NCBI RefSeq assembly: GCF_003569045.1
Contig: NZ_BFCB01000002.1
Coordinates: 682,001-746,000, forward strand
DNA: 64,000 nt
Direction: 5' to 3'
Origin: Aggregatilinea lenta
GTDB lineage: Bacteria; Chloroflexota; Anaerolineae; Aggregatilineales; Aggregatilineaceae
Within the stretch, counting starts at the first letter, position 1. The number at the start of each line of letters is the position of its first letter. The notes beneath the pieces were generated by a model that searched no databases, had not been told where the DNA came from, and saw only the letters and a program-made list of their open reading frames with translations. Both the position numbers and the translations under genes were made by a program. Below, in pieces: positions 8,913 to 17,337 of this stretch.

Positions 8913-9548
8913 ATGGCCGGTCCAAAGCTGTGCCCCAAGGTGATCCTTGAGGGCACGCGGCTGACCTTCAAAACCGATATCGCCTTCGCGCTCAACGAGC
9001 ATCCACGCATCGTCGGGCCGCGCAAATACCGTTACCACTCCCCGCTCATCTCCGGCGAGTGGTGCGCCTTCACCAACTTCCCGTGGGGACGCGGGCTGAT
9101 CAACTTCGAGCCGCAAGAAGAAGCGCTCGCCATGGAGACGTACCACACCTGGGCGCGCCTCTTCGAGCTTCAGCGCTACTACTCGTGGATCGTGGACCGC
9201 TTCCACCTGTCCACGCGCATGTATCAGCTTCGCACCTACGGCACGGACTACCCGTTCCGCTGGCTGGAACAGCGGCTGCTGCCGCTCGGCTTCCGGCTGG
9301 TGTACGTCACTCGCTCCCCGGAGTCCTTCGCCGCGGCCCGCGCCGAACGGCTCCAGGTGTCCGGCAATCCCTCGCAGTACGACGATCTCCAGGTGTTTGT
9401 CGAGGAGCAGCAGTTGATGGATCGTCTCGTGGACGAGTCCTGCCTGCCGGTCCTCAAGCTCGACATTTCCGACAACAACGTGCCTGCCGCAGTCGAACGA
9501 ATTGCCGATTGGCTCGACTCGACCGGCGGCTTATACGCAACCTGCTAA
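8913..9548 (+). CDS. Thymidylate-kinase-like P-loop protein with degenerate Walker A
   Basis: A 211-residue protein shaped like a nucleoside/thymidylate kinase. It has an N-terminal beta strand and loop (ILEGTRLTFKTD, G14 to T21), a 'DRFHLS' motif near residue 95 matching the D-R-x-x-x-S helix of dNK/TMPK enzymes, a strand 'LVYVTRSPESF', and an Arg-containing lid. In the Walker A pattern GxxxxGK[ST] the second Gly is Phe (F19), while Lys and Thr are kept. Function is therefore uncertain: an active variant kinase or a nucleotide-binding relic. The ATG at 8913 has GGGGGA 12 bases upstream; the upstream TTG at 8886 is less likely. Confidence 0.55.
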   Translation: MAGPKLCPKVILEGTRLTFKTDIAFALNEHPRIVGPRKYRYHSPLISGEWCAFTNFPWGRGLINFEPQEEALAMETYHTWARLFELQRYYSWIVDRFHLSTRMYQLRTYGTDYPFRWLEQRLLPLGFRLVYVTRSPESFAAARAERLQVSGNPSQYDDLQVFVEEQQLMDRLVDESCLPVLKLDISDNNVPAAVERIADWLDSTGGLYATC

Positions 9549-9571
9549 GGCGGAGGACTCCAACGGTCGCT

Positions 9572-9892
9572 GTGGCTACCACACTTCAATCGCCGTGCTG
9601 GACGGCGAATCAAATCCTGTGCATTCTGCGCGCCCATTCTACCGAGCTGCGCCAGATGGGCGTGCGCCGGATCGGGCTGTTCGGCTCGTTCCGGCACGAC
9701 ATCTCCGACGACGAGAGCGATATCGATCTGTTGGCGAAACTCGCCCACCCGTCGTTCGACCGTTATATGGCTGTACGATTCTACCTGGAAGAGCTGCTGG
9801 GGCGTGATGTAGATCTCGTGCTCGAAAACGGACTGAATCCTAAGGCACTGAACGACATCCTGCCCGACGCGGTCATCATCGACTCGCTGTAA
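9572..9892 (+). CDS. MNT-type minimal nucleotidyltransferase (MntA-like antitoxin family)
   Basis: A 106-residue protein with the Pol-beta-fold signature: G38-S39-F followed by D50-x-D52 (GSFR...ESDIDLL), plus a third acidic 'DVDLV' near residue 83. This matches the MntA family, whose members usually pair with a HEPN toxin and AMPylate it. No HEPN gene lies beside it here: upstream is the P-loop protein (23-base gap), downstream only repeats. The GTG at 9572 with GGAGG about 15 bases upstream is the best start seen. It could be an orphan antitoxin or work with the upstream gene. Confidence 0.75.
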   Translation: MATTLQSPCWTANQILCILRAHSTELRQMGVRRIGLFGSFRHDISDDESDIDLLAKLAHPSFDRYMAVRFYLEELLGRDVDLVLENGLNPKALNDILPDAVIIDSL

Positions 9893-9926
9893 ACCGCCGC
9901 GTTCAGTCCACAACTGAAGACGTTCT

Positions 9927-10098
9927 GCACGGGCGGGCCTATACCCGGTTTTTCTCTCAACGGGCGGAGCAAGCCCCGCCCCTACGGATCGCTCGTTTTG
10001 CGCGGTAGGGGCGTATCGCAATACGCCCCTACAAAACCCGCCGATCCCCGCCTGTCTCCCCTCTCCAACTTGATTGGAGAGGGGCCGGGGGTGAGGTC
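9927..10098. repeat. Cluster of A2, A1 and B palindromic repeats
   Basis: A2 in reverse orientation at about 9958-9985 (GGGCGGAGCAAGC, CCCGCCCC), A1 at about 10004-10031 (GTAGGGGCGTAT then ATACGCCCCTAC), and B at about 10058-10097 (CCCCTCTCCAA then TTGGAGAGGGG with the GGGGGTGAGGT tail). The order A then B repeats that of 1931-2290. No gene is present in this gap. Confidence 0.85.
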
Positions 10099-10120
10099 CG
10101 CGCTTACTTTTCCCGCCGCC

Positions 10121-10492
10121 CTACTCCGCTGAATACAGGCCAATCACGTTGCCTTCCGTGTCGAGCACGGAGGCGTAATAGCCCGCGCCTTCCATGTACG
10201 TCTTTTCGGTGAGCACGGTGCCGCCCGCCGCCTCCACCCGGCCCATTGGCGCGGTCAGATCCTCACCGGAATCCAGGTACACGTACACACCGTGGTCGCT
10301 CGGCGTGAAGTTCGCAGTCTGGTTCAGCGAAACGCCAACGCTGGCGCTGTCGTGCTCGTAGAACAGGGTCGCGGTGCGGCGCTCGCCGTCGTCCATGATT
10401 TCCGAAACGTTCAGGCCAAACACAGCGTTGTAGAACTTCAGCGCGCGGTCGAGATCGGTCACGGGAATTTCAATCCAAACGGGTTTCAGCAT
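10121..10492 (-). CDS. VOC (glyoxalase/bleomycin-resistance fold) family protein
   Basis: A 123-residue single VOC module: 'IEIPVTDLDRALKFY' at the N-terminus, 'VYVYLDSGEDL' in the middle and 'DTEGNVIGLYS' at the C-terminus, the usual two beta-alpha-beta-beta-beta repeats. Family members bind a metal and act as lyases, isomerases or dioxygenases, or bind antibiotics. The N-terminal metal His is missing (I-E-I-P), so the activity is unclear. The ATG at 10492 has AAGGAG eight bases upstream and removes 41 non-homologous residues of the longer frame. It is transcribed away from the TPR gene at 10732. Confidence 0.8.
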   Translation of the reverse strand: MLKPVWIEIPVTDLDRALKFYNAVFGLNVSEIMDDGERRTATLFYEHDSASVGVSLNQTANFTPSDHGVYVYLDSGEDLTAPMGRVEAAGGTVLTEKTYMEGAGYYASVLDTEGNVIGLYSAE

Positions 10493-10731
10493 CGCGAGTC
10501 TCCTTGTGTGGGATTGCTCAGGATTCGTCCGGTCCGCTGCGGGGTCGCTGGGGAAGATCAACCGGACGGGCATAGAACATACGTTCAGTATACCATCACC
10601 CGAAATGCGTGTCAATCAGCCGGTGTTCCGGTCCGCGCCAGTGACCCACGGACTATATCGCCCGTCATGCGCTCTGCGTTAAGATACAGTAAACTTATCT
10701 GTGAGAACTTATCTTCAAGGGGTGATCTCCG

Positions 10732-11310
10732 ATGGCAACCGCAAACGACTTGAAAGAACTGGGCATCAAGCAGTTCATGGAACAGGATTACGAAGAGGCC
10801 GCCGAAACATTCCGCAAGGCCATCGCCGCCTACGAGACCGACGGCGTGGCGGACATGGTGGCCGAAATGAAGGTCAACCTGGGGCTGGCGCTGCATTCCA
10901 GCGGCGACTCTGAATCGGCGCTGGAACCGATGGCCGACGCCTATGACACGTTCAGCGAGATGCAGGACAAGCACCGCCTCGCGCAGGTGTTGGGCAACAT
11001 GGCCCGCATCTATGCCAAGCTCGACAACTCCGAGCAGGCGCTGACCAACTATCGCGAAGCCTCGGCCATGTTCCAGGAGGTCGGTGACGAGGAGAATTAC
11101 GGTCAGACGCTGCTGGCCATCGCCGACCTGCACCTGCGCAACGGCAACGCCATGCTGGCCGCGTCCGTGTTCGAGATGGGCCTTGACCACATCGAGCACC
11201 CCACCACGCGCCAGCGCATGATGAAGCAGCTCATGAAGGTGCGGGGCCGCATCGAAGGCCGCGCCGGGGGCGACTCTGACAAGATCATCGACGGCGAGGT
11301 CAAGGAATGA
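10732..11310 (+). CDS. TPR-repeat protein
   Basis: A 192-residue soluble protein with about four tetratricopeptide repeats (residues about 6-160), recognisable by A-x-x-x-x-x-x-A-L patterns such as 'AAETFRKAIAAYE' and 'ALTNYREASAMF'. TPRs bind partner proteins. The start has GGGGTGA eight bases upstream. Its stop overlaps the start of the alpha/beta hydrolase by four bases, so the two are coupled. A 5-bp inverted repeat (AGATA/TATCT) sits in the leader about 40 bases upstream. Function unknown beyond scaffolding. Confidence 0.8.
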   Translation: MATANDLKELGIKQFMEQDYEEAAETFRKAIAAYETDGVADMVAEMKVNLGLALHSSGDSESALEPMADAYDTFSEMQDKHRLAQVLGNMARIYAKLDNSEQALTNYREASAMFQEVGDEENYGQTLLAIADLHLRNGNAMLAASVFEMGLDHIEHPTTRQRMMKQLMKVRGRIEGRAGGDSDKIIDGEVKE

Positions 11311-12065
11311 GCCGGATTTCACCCGTCGAGATTGCGGGACCGCTGGGCACGCTGCGCGGCTGGTTGCATCGCCCGGCGGCGGACGGCCCTGCGCCCGCCG
11401 TCGTCATGCTGCACGGCTTCACCGGCCAGCACGTCGAGCAGGACCGCCTGTTTGTCCAGGCGGCGCGCGTCCTGGCCGGGCTAGGTTTCGCTGTGCTGCG
11501 CGTCGACTTTTACGGATCGGGCGACAGTGATGGCGACTTCGAGCAGTTCTCCATCCAGACCGAGCTGGACGACGCCGTGGGCCTGCTAGACTGGATCGCC
11601 GCGCAACCGGGCATCGACCCGGCGCGCATCGGCGTGCTGGGGCTGAGCCTGGGCGGATGCGTCGCGGCACTGCTGGCCGGGCAAGATCCGCGCGTCAAGG
11701 CGCTGGTGCTGTGGAACGCGGTCAGCCTCCCGGCAACGCACTTCGGCGAGATTCCGCTCGAAGGACCGGACGCCTACGTGATCGGCGGGCAGCGCGTCAG
11801 CGCGGCCTTCCTGGATGCGTTCTACCAGCTCGACGTCACCGGGCGGCTGCGAGACTATCCTGGCCCGGCTCTGATCGTGCGCGGCACCACCGACGACGTT
11901 GTCCCCGAACCGGAAGCGCACGCGCTGAAGGCCGCACTGGGCGACCGGGGCAACCTACTGCTGATCGAGGGGGCCGGGCACACTTTCCAGCATCCGGCGT
12001 GGCGTGAGATGCTGTTCCGCCACACCGCGGACTGGCTGCGCACCCACCTGGGTGCGGGTTCCTGA
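11307..12065 (+). CDS. Alpha/beta hydrolase (serine aminopeptidase/dienelactone-hydrolase-like)
   Basis: A 252-residue hydrolase. It has the oxyanion-region motif 'MLHGFTG' (about residues 34-40), the nucleophile elbow G-L-S-L-G-G (Ser about 115), an acid region near 'TTDDVVPEPEA' (about 195) and the catalytic His in 'GAGHTFQHP' (about 225). This is a complete Ser-Asp-His triad of the family acting on ester or peptide bonds. There is no signal peptide, so it is cytoplasmic. It overlaps the TPR gene by four bases and precedes the first kinase gene by 24 bases, suggesting a TPR-hydrolase-kinase operon. Confidence 0.85.
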   Translation: MSRISPVEIAGPLGTLRGWLHRPAADGPAPAVVMLHGFTGQHVEQDRLFVQAARVLAGLGFAVLRVDFYGSGDSDGDFEQFSIQTELDDAVGLLDWIAAQPGIDPARIGVLGLSLGGCVAALLAGQDPRVKALVLWNAVSLPATHFGEIPLEGPDAYVIGGQRVSAAFLDAFYQLDVTGRLRDYPGPALIVRGTTDDVVPEPEAHALKAALGDRGNLLLIEGAGHTFQHPAWREMLFRHTADWLRTHLGAGS

Positions 12066-12089
12066 TCCGCGTCCCGGAGCGTTGTAACC

Positions 12090-13730
12090 ATGCCGCCCGC
12101 CCACGGCGACCCGCTGCCTGAGTCCATCGGGCCATATACCGTGCTGGACCGCATCGGCGCGGGCGGCATGGCAAGCATCTACCGCGCGACCCACCGCGAC
12201 GATGGGCGCGAGGTCGCGCTCAAGGTGCTGGCGGTGCATCTGGCAGCCAACACCGCCACGCGCCGCCGCTTTGAACGGGAGGCCAGCACGCTGCTGCGCC
12301 TCCAGCATCCCCACATCCTGCCCGTGTACGACATTGGCGAGACGGACGGTACGCCCTACTTCGCCATGCGGCTACTCAGCGGGCGCACGCTGGACGACCG
12401 TCTGCACGAGGGCACGCTGACCGCCGATGAGGCCGCGAACATCCTGAGCCAGCTTGCCAGCGCGCTGGACTTCGCGCACGAGCAGGGCATCATTCACCGC
12501 GACGTGAAACCGGGTAATATCCTGGTCGACGACGAGGGCACGCTCTACCTGGCCGACTTCGGCGTGGCGCGCCTTATGGGCGGGGACGCACACACCAGCA
12601 TGACCGGCGACTTCATTGGCACGGCCACCTATGCCTCCCCCGAACAATGCCGCAGCGAGACGATCACCCCGGCCAGCGACCTCTACAGCCTGGGCGTGCT
12701 CACCTTCCAGATGCTGGCGGGCGCGCCGCCATTCAGCGGGGCGAACATCATCGCCCTGATCAAGCAGCACCTCGACGCGCCCGTGCCCGATCCATGCGCA
12801 TATAATCCGGAGCTGCCGCCCGACGCAGGGAGCGTGCTGGCGAAGGCGCTCGCCAAGCAGCCGGAGGATCGCTATTCCACGGCGGCGGCCTTCAGCCAGG
12901 CGATGGACCGCGCGCTGGGTCGTGTCGAGCGCCCCGACGGGATCGACGACGCCAACTGGTTGTTCGAGGGCCATCCCGTGCCCCCTGCGCCGCCGCTGGA
13001 GCCGGATCGCGAACCGGACGGGCCGGAGCCGGATGTTAATCATGCTATCGACGCTGACGCCGACACCGACGGACCGCCCGACATGCGCGTGCTCGGCACG
13101 AGGCCGCTCGCCGGGCACGGACCCGGCTGGTTGCGCCTGGGCGTGTATGCCTCGCTGGTCGTATCCGTGATCGGGTTGGTCGTCGCCGCCGCGATCCTCA
13201 CCGTACGCGTGCTGGACGACGGTCCGGCGCTGGGTGGAATCACGCACGACGCGGCGCTCGGCGTCACGGTGCATTACCCCGCCGCATGGCATGTCGCCAC
13301 GACACGCGCCGATCTGCTGTTCGCGCCGCGCGGGCCGTCGCTCATCCTGTCCGACCGATCCGTGCCGCCGGAAGGCCCGTACGACGCGGCGACGCTGGTG
13401 ATTGTGGTGCAGCGCCTCGACCCGGCCAGCGTGTTCGGCGTGCCTGCCGCCTGCCGGAGCGAAATCGCGCAGGGACCGCGCGAGGCGTTCGACTGTGCGC
13501 GGGCGCGCGGCGCGATCGTGCCCACCTACGACCGCTTCGAGACCCCCGCCGGGCGCGGCATCCGGCTGTCCGGCACGCTGCCACCCACCCGCGCCACGTA
13601 CCCGATCGTGCTGCTATCCACCGGCCAGGACGACGCGTGGCTGGCGGTGATCGTCGTGCACTGGAACGGCTACCCCGGCGCGCGCAACCTGCTGGACCGC
13701 ATCGCCCGCTCGATCGAACTGGCGTCTTAA
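12090..13730 (+). CDS. Membrane Ser/Thr protein kinase with outer PsbP-like domain (PknB family)
   Basis: A 546-residue Hanks-type kinase. The kinase domain spans about residues 9-272: glycine loop GAGGMAS (about 22), 'VALKVL' lysine, catalytic loop HRDVKPGN (about 136), DFGVA (about 157) and 'YASPEQ'. An acidic Pro-rich linker follows, then one membrane segment (about 349-371) and an extracytoplasmic domain of about 170 residues resembling PsbP/DcrB-like folds, with two Cys (CRSE, DCAR) that may form a disulfide. It probably senses an outer signal and phosphorylates cytoplasmic proteins. RBS GGAG ten bases before ATG. The next gene is a paralogous kinase. Confidence 0.88.
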   Translation: MPPAHGDPLPESIGPYTVLDRIGAGGMASIYRATHRDDGREVALKVLAVHLAANTATRRRFEREASTLLRLQHPHILPVYDIGETDGTPYFAMRLLSGRTLDDRLHEGTLTADEAANILSQLASALDFAHEQGIIHRDVKPGNILVDDEGTLYLADFGVARLMGGDAHTSMTGDFIGTATYASPEQCRSETITPASDLYSLGVLTFQMLAGAPPFSGANIIALIKQHLDAPVPDPCAYNPELPPDAGSVLAKALAKQPEDRYSTAAAFSQAMDRALGRVERPDGIDDANWLFEGHPVPPAPPLEPDREPDGPEPDVNHAIDADADTDGPPDMRVLGTRPLAGHGPGWLRLGVYASLVVSVIGLVVAAAILTVRVLDDGPALGGITHDAALGVTVHYPAAWHVATTRADLLFAPRGPSLILSDRSVPPEGPYDAATLVIVVQRLDPASVFGVPAACRSEIAQGPREAFDCARARGAIVPTYDRFETPAGRGIRLSGTLPPTRATYPIVLLSTGQDDAWLAVIVVHWNGYPGARNLLDRIARSIELAS

Positions 13731-13770
13731 CCCTTCCCCGCACCATCTACGATCAATTCCTAGCATAACC

Positions 13771-13798
13771 TTTACAAGTCGCTAGAACCGCGTATGAT
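13771..13798 (+). promoter_or_regulatory. Promoter of the second Ser/Thr kinase gene
   Basis: TTTACA (13771-13776), 16-base spacer, TATGAT (13793-13798), 40 bases before the ATG at 13839. It indicates that the second kinase has its own transcript. Confidence 0.7.
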
Positions 13799-13838
13799 AC
13801 ACTGGAGTCACGCGCGCATCTCAGGTGGGTTCCACATC

Positions 13839-15032
13839 ATGCAAACGCAGTCACCGGTCCGCAGCCAGATCGGCCCCTACCGCCTGTCCGACCGTCTTGG
13901 GGCTGGGGGTATGGGCAGCGTCTACCGCGCCTACGATCCCCAGGGCCAGCGGCGCATCGCGTTGAAGGTGCTGCCGGAGCATTTGGCCGCCAACCGCGCC
14001 GTGCGCCAGCGCTTCTTCCGCGAGGCGCAGCTCGCTGCCCGGCTGCACCACAGGCACATCCTGCCCATCTACGACTTCGGCGAGCACGACGGTATGCCGT
14101 ACATGGCGATGAAGCTGCTCGACGGCGGCACGCTCGATTCCTTCGTCAAGGAAGGCGCGCTGCCGCTGGCGTTCGTCGCCCGCGTACTGGACCAAATCGC
14201 CGCCGCGCTCGACTACGCCCACGCGCACGACGTCGTGCACCGCGACCTCAAGCCCGAAAACATCCTCTTCGACCACGAAGGCCAGGCCTATCTGGCCGAC
14301 TTCGGCATCGCCAGCGAAACGCAGGCCGGCGATCCGCTGGCGGGCAGCGGCACGTTCATGGGCACGGCAGCCTACGCCTCGCCCGAACAATGCCGGGGTG
14401 AGGAGCCGGGGCCTGCGTCGGACATTTACTCGCTGGGCGTCGTGCTGTTTGAGATGCTGACCGGCGTGCTGCCCTATCGCGGCGCAACCTCACTCGCCAC
14501 GCTGCGCCAGCACATCGGCGAACCGGTGCCCAACCCGATCGGCCTGCGGCCTGAGCTGCCGGTGGGCATCGACGAGGTCATGTGCCGCGCGCTGGCGAAG
14601 TCCGCCGAGCGGCGCTATCCCACCGCCGCAGCGCTCAGCGCAGCCTTCAACGACGTGCTGCGCCGCGAAATCGGCCCGACGGTACGCGCCTTGATCGATA
14701 CGCCGCCGCCCGGCCCCAATCCGACCTTCGAAAACCCGACCGAGCCGGTCGCGTCCGCCCTGCCCGACGACCTGCTGCCCGATCTCGCCCCTACCTACGA
14801 CGTCACACGGCCTACGTATGCAACACAGCCCGCCCGCGCGCCGCTCGCCCCGCCGCCCACGCACATGCTGGTCTACGGTGACGGCAGCTTCACGCCACGA
14901 CGCCCCGCCCCGCGCAGCGCCCGCCGCGCCCCCGCGCCCAACAACGTGGAGCAGATCGTCTTCGTCGCGCTGCTCACAGTGCTGGCCGCTCTTGTTATAA
15001 TCTTGCTGGTGGTCATGGCAACCAGTCTTTAG
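13839..15032 (+). CDS. Ser/Thr protein kinase with C-terminal membrane anchor (PknB family)
   Basis: A 397-residue kinase paralogous to the preceding one. Kinase domain about residues 10-275: GAGGMGSVY loop, 'IALKVL', HRDLKPEN (about 133), DFGIA and 'YASPEQC'. A Pro-rich linker (about 285-365) follows, then one C-terminal membrane segment (about 373-397) with essentially no outer domain, so unlike its neighbour it cannot sense through an ectodomain. The ATG at 13839 is chosen because AGGTGG lies nine bases upstream; the in-frame ATG at 13797 overlaps the -10 box. Substrates unknown; the linker may recruit partners. Confidence 0.88.
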   Translation: MQTQSPVRSQIGPYRLSDRLGAGGMGSVYRAYDPQGQRRIALKVLPEHLAANRAVRQRFFREAQLAARLHHRHILPIYDFGEHDGMPYMAMKLLDGGTLDSFVKEGALPLAFVARVLDQIAAALDYAHAHDVVHRDLKPENILFDHEGQAYLADFGIASETQAGDPLAGSGTFMGTAAYASPEQCRGEEPGPASDIYSLGVVLFEMLTGVLPYRGATSLATLRQHIGEPVPNPIGLRPELPVGIDEVMCRALAKSAERRYPTAAALSAAFNDVLRREIGPTVRALIDTPPPGPNPTFENPTEPVASALPDDLLPDLAPTYDVTRPTYATQPARAPLAPPPTHMLVYGDGSFTPRRPAPRSARRAPAPNNVEQIVFVALLTVLAALVIILLVVMATSL

Positions 15033-15180
15033 GGAGCAGCCTTCCGGGGTTCGTAATCCACTCAGACCAACCCGCCACGCCACCCTTGTGCGCGCCCGTC
15101 ACGGCGTCACCGAACCCGGCGCGCCACAAACTGAGCCGACCTGACCACCCATCGTTTCACGAATCAAGCGAGAGTGCTGC

Positions 15181-16386
15181 ATGTCCCAACGGGTGCGTTA
15201 CGCCATCCAGTCGATCCTGGTCAACGCCCTGGCCCTGTCGTCGCTGTACCACATCCTGATCTACCTGGCGAACCGGCGCTTCTGGCGGCAGCTCCCGCCG
15301 CCCCCGCCCGACACCGCCCCATCGATCAGCGCGGTGGTGCCGCTGTTCGGCAAGACACTGGATACGCTGTCGCTGCTGCACCTGCTGGGCACGCACCGCC
15401 CCACCGACCGTTACGAAGTGCTCCTGGTGCTCGAATCGGAAGCGTCGCCCGCTTACGTGACCGCGCGCGAAGCGGCGGAAGCGTATCCCGGCACGCTGCG
15501 CATCGTCATCGGCGGTCCGGCAGGCGAGCACGTGCCCGCCATCCACGCGCTGCGGGCCGGGTATGAGGCGGCGCAGGGCGACCTGATCGCGTTCGTTGAG
15601 CCGGACGTGCACATCACGCCGGAGCTGTGGAACGCCGCCCTGGCGACGCTGGCCGATCCCGCTGTGAGCGCGGCCTTTGCGCCGCCGCTGGTGCTCGAAC
15701 CGGAACGCCGCGACGCTGTGCCTGCGCCGACCGGGGGCGAAACGCTCGTCGCGCTGCACGCCAACCACGCCCGTGCCGCCGCGCTGCCGCTGGCCGCGCT
15801 GACCAACCGCGTGCGCGCGATGGCGAACGGCTTCATGATCGTGCGTCGCAGTGCCTTGCAGCAGGCCGGGGGCCTGACCACTTTGCTCGACGAGGCCGAT
15901 CCCGCCGCCGCGCTGGGCCGCCTGCTGCGCGCCCACGCCCAGCCGATCGCCGTGCTGCCCGTCCCGGCACAGATCGTGCCGCGCCGCCAGAGCACCGATG
16001 AAGGTATGCAGCGCATCGTGCACGATCTGGCAATCACGCGCGTCTACAACCCGCGCGTGTTCGCGGCGTCGCCGTTCACCAATCCGCTGACAGTCGGCTT
16101 CATTCTCGGCTGGATCACCGAGCGCGAGGGGCGCTGGTGGGGCCGCCGCACGTGGTGGGGCTTTGCCGCGTTCCGCCTGCTAATCGCGTACGCGCTCGAC
16201 CGCCTGCGCTTTGGACGCGCCTTCAACCTCGCCGCCTACGCGCAGTTGTTCATGCTCGACACGTTCGTTTCGCCCGTGCTCTGGCTGCGCGCGCTGGTCC
16301 GCCGCACGATCACCACTGAAGGCCGCACCTACCGCCTCTACCGGGGCGGGCAAACCGTGCCAGAGATGCCAAAGGACGCCGCATGA
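15181..16386 (+). CDS. Family 2 glycosyltransferase (ceramide-glucosyltransferase/HpnI-like)
   Basis: A 401-residue protein. N-terminal membrane segment (about residues 10-28), GT-A domain with 'SAVVPLFGK' (about 50), an acidic metal-binding motif 'EPDVH' (about 142) and a 'RRQSTDEGMQR' segment (about 270) placed like the (Q/R)xxRW motif of GT21/HpnI enzymes, then two to three C-terminal membrane segments. These enzymes add a sugar from UDP-sugar to a lipid at the inner face of the membrane. The lipid is not known here. Start ATG with GAGAG upstream. It overlaps the next gene by four bases. Confidence 0.75.
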   Translation: MSQRVRYAIQSILVNALALSSLYHILIYLANRRFWRQLPPPPPDTAPSISAVVPLFGKTLDTLSLLHLLGTHRPTDRYEVLLVLESEASPAYVTAREAAEAYPGTLRIVIGGPAGEHVPAIHALRAGYEAAQGDLIAFVEPDVHITPELWNAALATLADPAVSAAFAPPLVLEPERRDAVPAPTGGETLVALHANHARAAALPLAALTNRVRAMANGFMIVRRSALQQAGGLTTLLDEADPAAALGRLLRAHAQPIAVLPVPAQIVPRRQSTDEGMQRIVHDLAITRVYNPRVFAASPFTNPLTVGFILGWITEREGRWWGRRTWWGFAAFRLLIAYALDRLRFGRAFNLAAYAQLFMLDTFVSPVLWLRALVRRTITTEGRTYRLYRGGQTVPEMPKDAA

Positions 16387-17078
16387 CGACCGCACCGACC
16401 TCTCGCCGCCGCAGGCCGCTCAAGTGGATTCTCCTGTCGATCGTGCTGATCGCCGTTGCCGCCTTGCTTCTGTGGATCTGGCAGGGCAGCGACGTGACGC
16501 CGCGCAGCGCGGTGCTCGCCACCCACACGCCGCAACCTGAAGCACGCCGTTATGAAGTTGACATCGACGAATCCGCGCTGAACGTGATCGTGGATACGCG
16601 CATCGGCCAGGTGCACGGCGCGTTCGAGCTGACCAGCGGCACAATCGAGCTGGTGCAGGAAACGGGCGGCTGGCGGCTGTACGCCAACTTCACGCTCGAC
16701 GGGCGCTCGCTGGATGTGGGTAACGGGCTGGTGAACACGACCATCCGCCGCGCGCTGGAACTGGACCAGTACCCGGAGGGCGTGTACATCGCCCGCAGCG
16801 ACGATCTGCTGCCCGACCCGCCGACCTCCGCAACGCTGTCACTGGCCGGGGAAGTCGAGCTGCATGGCGTGGTGCAGACCTACACCGTGCCGACTGACGT
16901 GGACATCGACGGCGACCGGATCACACTCTCGGCGCAGATGCCCATCGACGTGGCGGCGTTCGGCGTCAGCGTGCCGTCGCTGCTGGCAAGCGACGAGCTT
17001 CAGACAGATTTGCAGGTGGTCGCATATGAGGACGTCGCCGCGCCGGTCGTCACCGCCACGGCGGATGCGGGGGAATAG
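16383..17078 (+). CDS. Membrane-anchored YceI-like protein
   Basis: A 231-residue protein with a single N-terminal membrane segment (about 14-35) and a YceI-like lipocalin-type domain (about 55-225): 'YEVDIDESAL' start, 'TIRRALELDQYPEG' in the position of the usual FDV-x-x-YP segment, and 'LSGEVELHGV'-type strands. YceI proteins bind amphiphilic or isoprenoid molecules outside the cytoplasm. Its coupling (ATGA overlap) to a lipid glycosyltransferase fits a role in carrying or holding a lipid, which is inference. No metal or enzyme motif seen. Confidence 0.7.
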   Translation: MTTAPTSRRRRPLKWILLSIVLIAVAALLLWIWQGSDVTPRSAVLATHTPQPEARRYEVDIDESALNVIVDTRIGQVHGAFELTSGTIELVQETGGWRLYANFTLDGRSLDVGNGLVNTTIRRALELDQYPEGVYIARSDDLLPDPPTSATLSLAGEVELHGVVQTYTVPTDVDIDGDRITLSAQMPIDVAAFGVSVPSLLASDELQTDLQVVAYEDVAAPVVTATADAGE

Positions 17079-17103
17079 CCGCGAAGGTCGGTCGTCGGTA
17101 CGA

Positions 17104-17180
17104 CCGCACCTCCCAGACCCTCTCCAATCAAGCTAGAGAGGGCAGACAACTGATTGCAGGGTTTGTAGGGGCGGGTTTAT
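17104..17180. repeat. Decayed type B and A2 repeats
   Basis: 17110-17138 is a type B copy with mismatches (CCCTCTCCAATC, then AGAGAGGG) that lacks the usual GGGGGTGAGGT tail. 17165-17175 is the first half of an A2 unit (GTAGGGGCGGG), cut off where the MITE-like element at 17181 begins, as if that element had inserted into it. Confidence 0.6.
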
Positions 17181-17309
17181 GAGGGTGTTTAATAAGTCCC
17201 CTCAACCCTCGGCCCCTTCTCCCACAGAGGGGAAATGGGGCGATTTTTCCCTCGCCCTGAAGGGCGAAGGGTGGCACGCAGTGCCGGGAGCGGGTTTTTC
17301 AACACCCTC
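17181..17309. mobile_element. MITE-like element with terminal inverted repeats
   Basis: GAGGGTGTT (17181-17189) and AACACCCTC (17301-17309) are perfect 9-bp inverted ends. Similarity continues inwards (TAATAA against GAAAAA). The element is about 129 bp, has no ORF and is flanked by TAT on both sides, a possible 3-bp target duplication. The interior is C-rich then G-rich, like the type C repeat blocks elsewhere. Confidence 0.6.
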
Positions 17310-17337
17310 TATGACCCACCCGGCCTTTCCCTACGCT

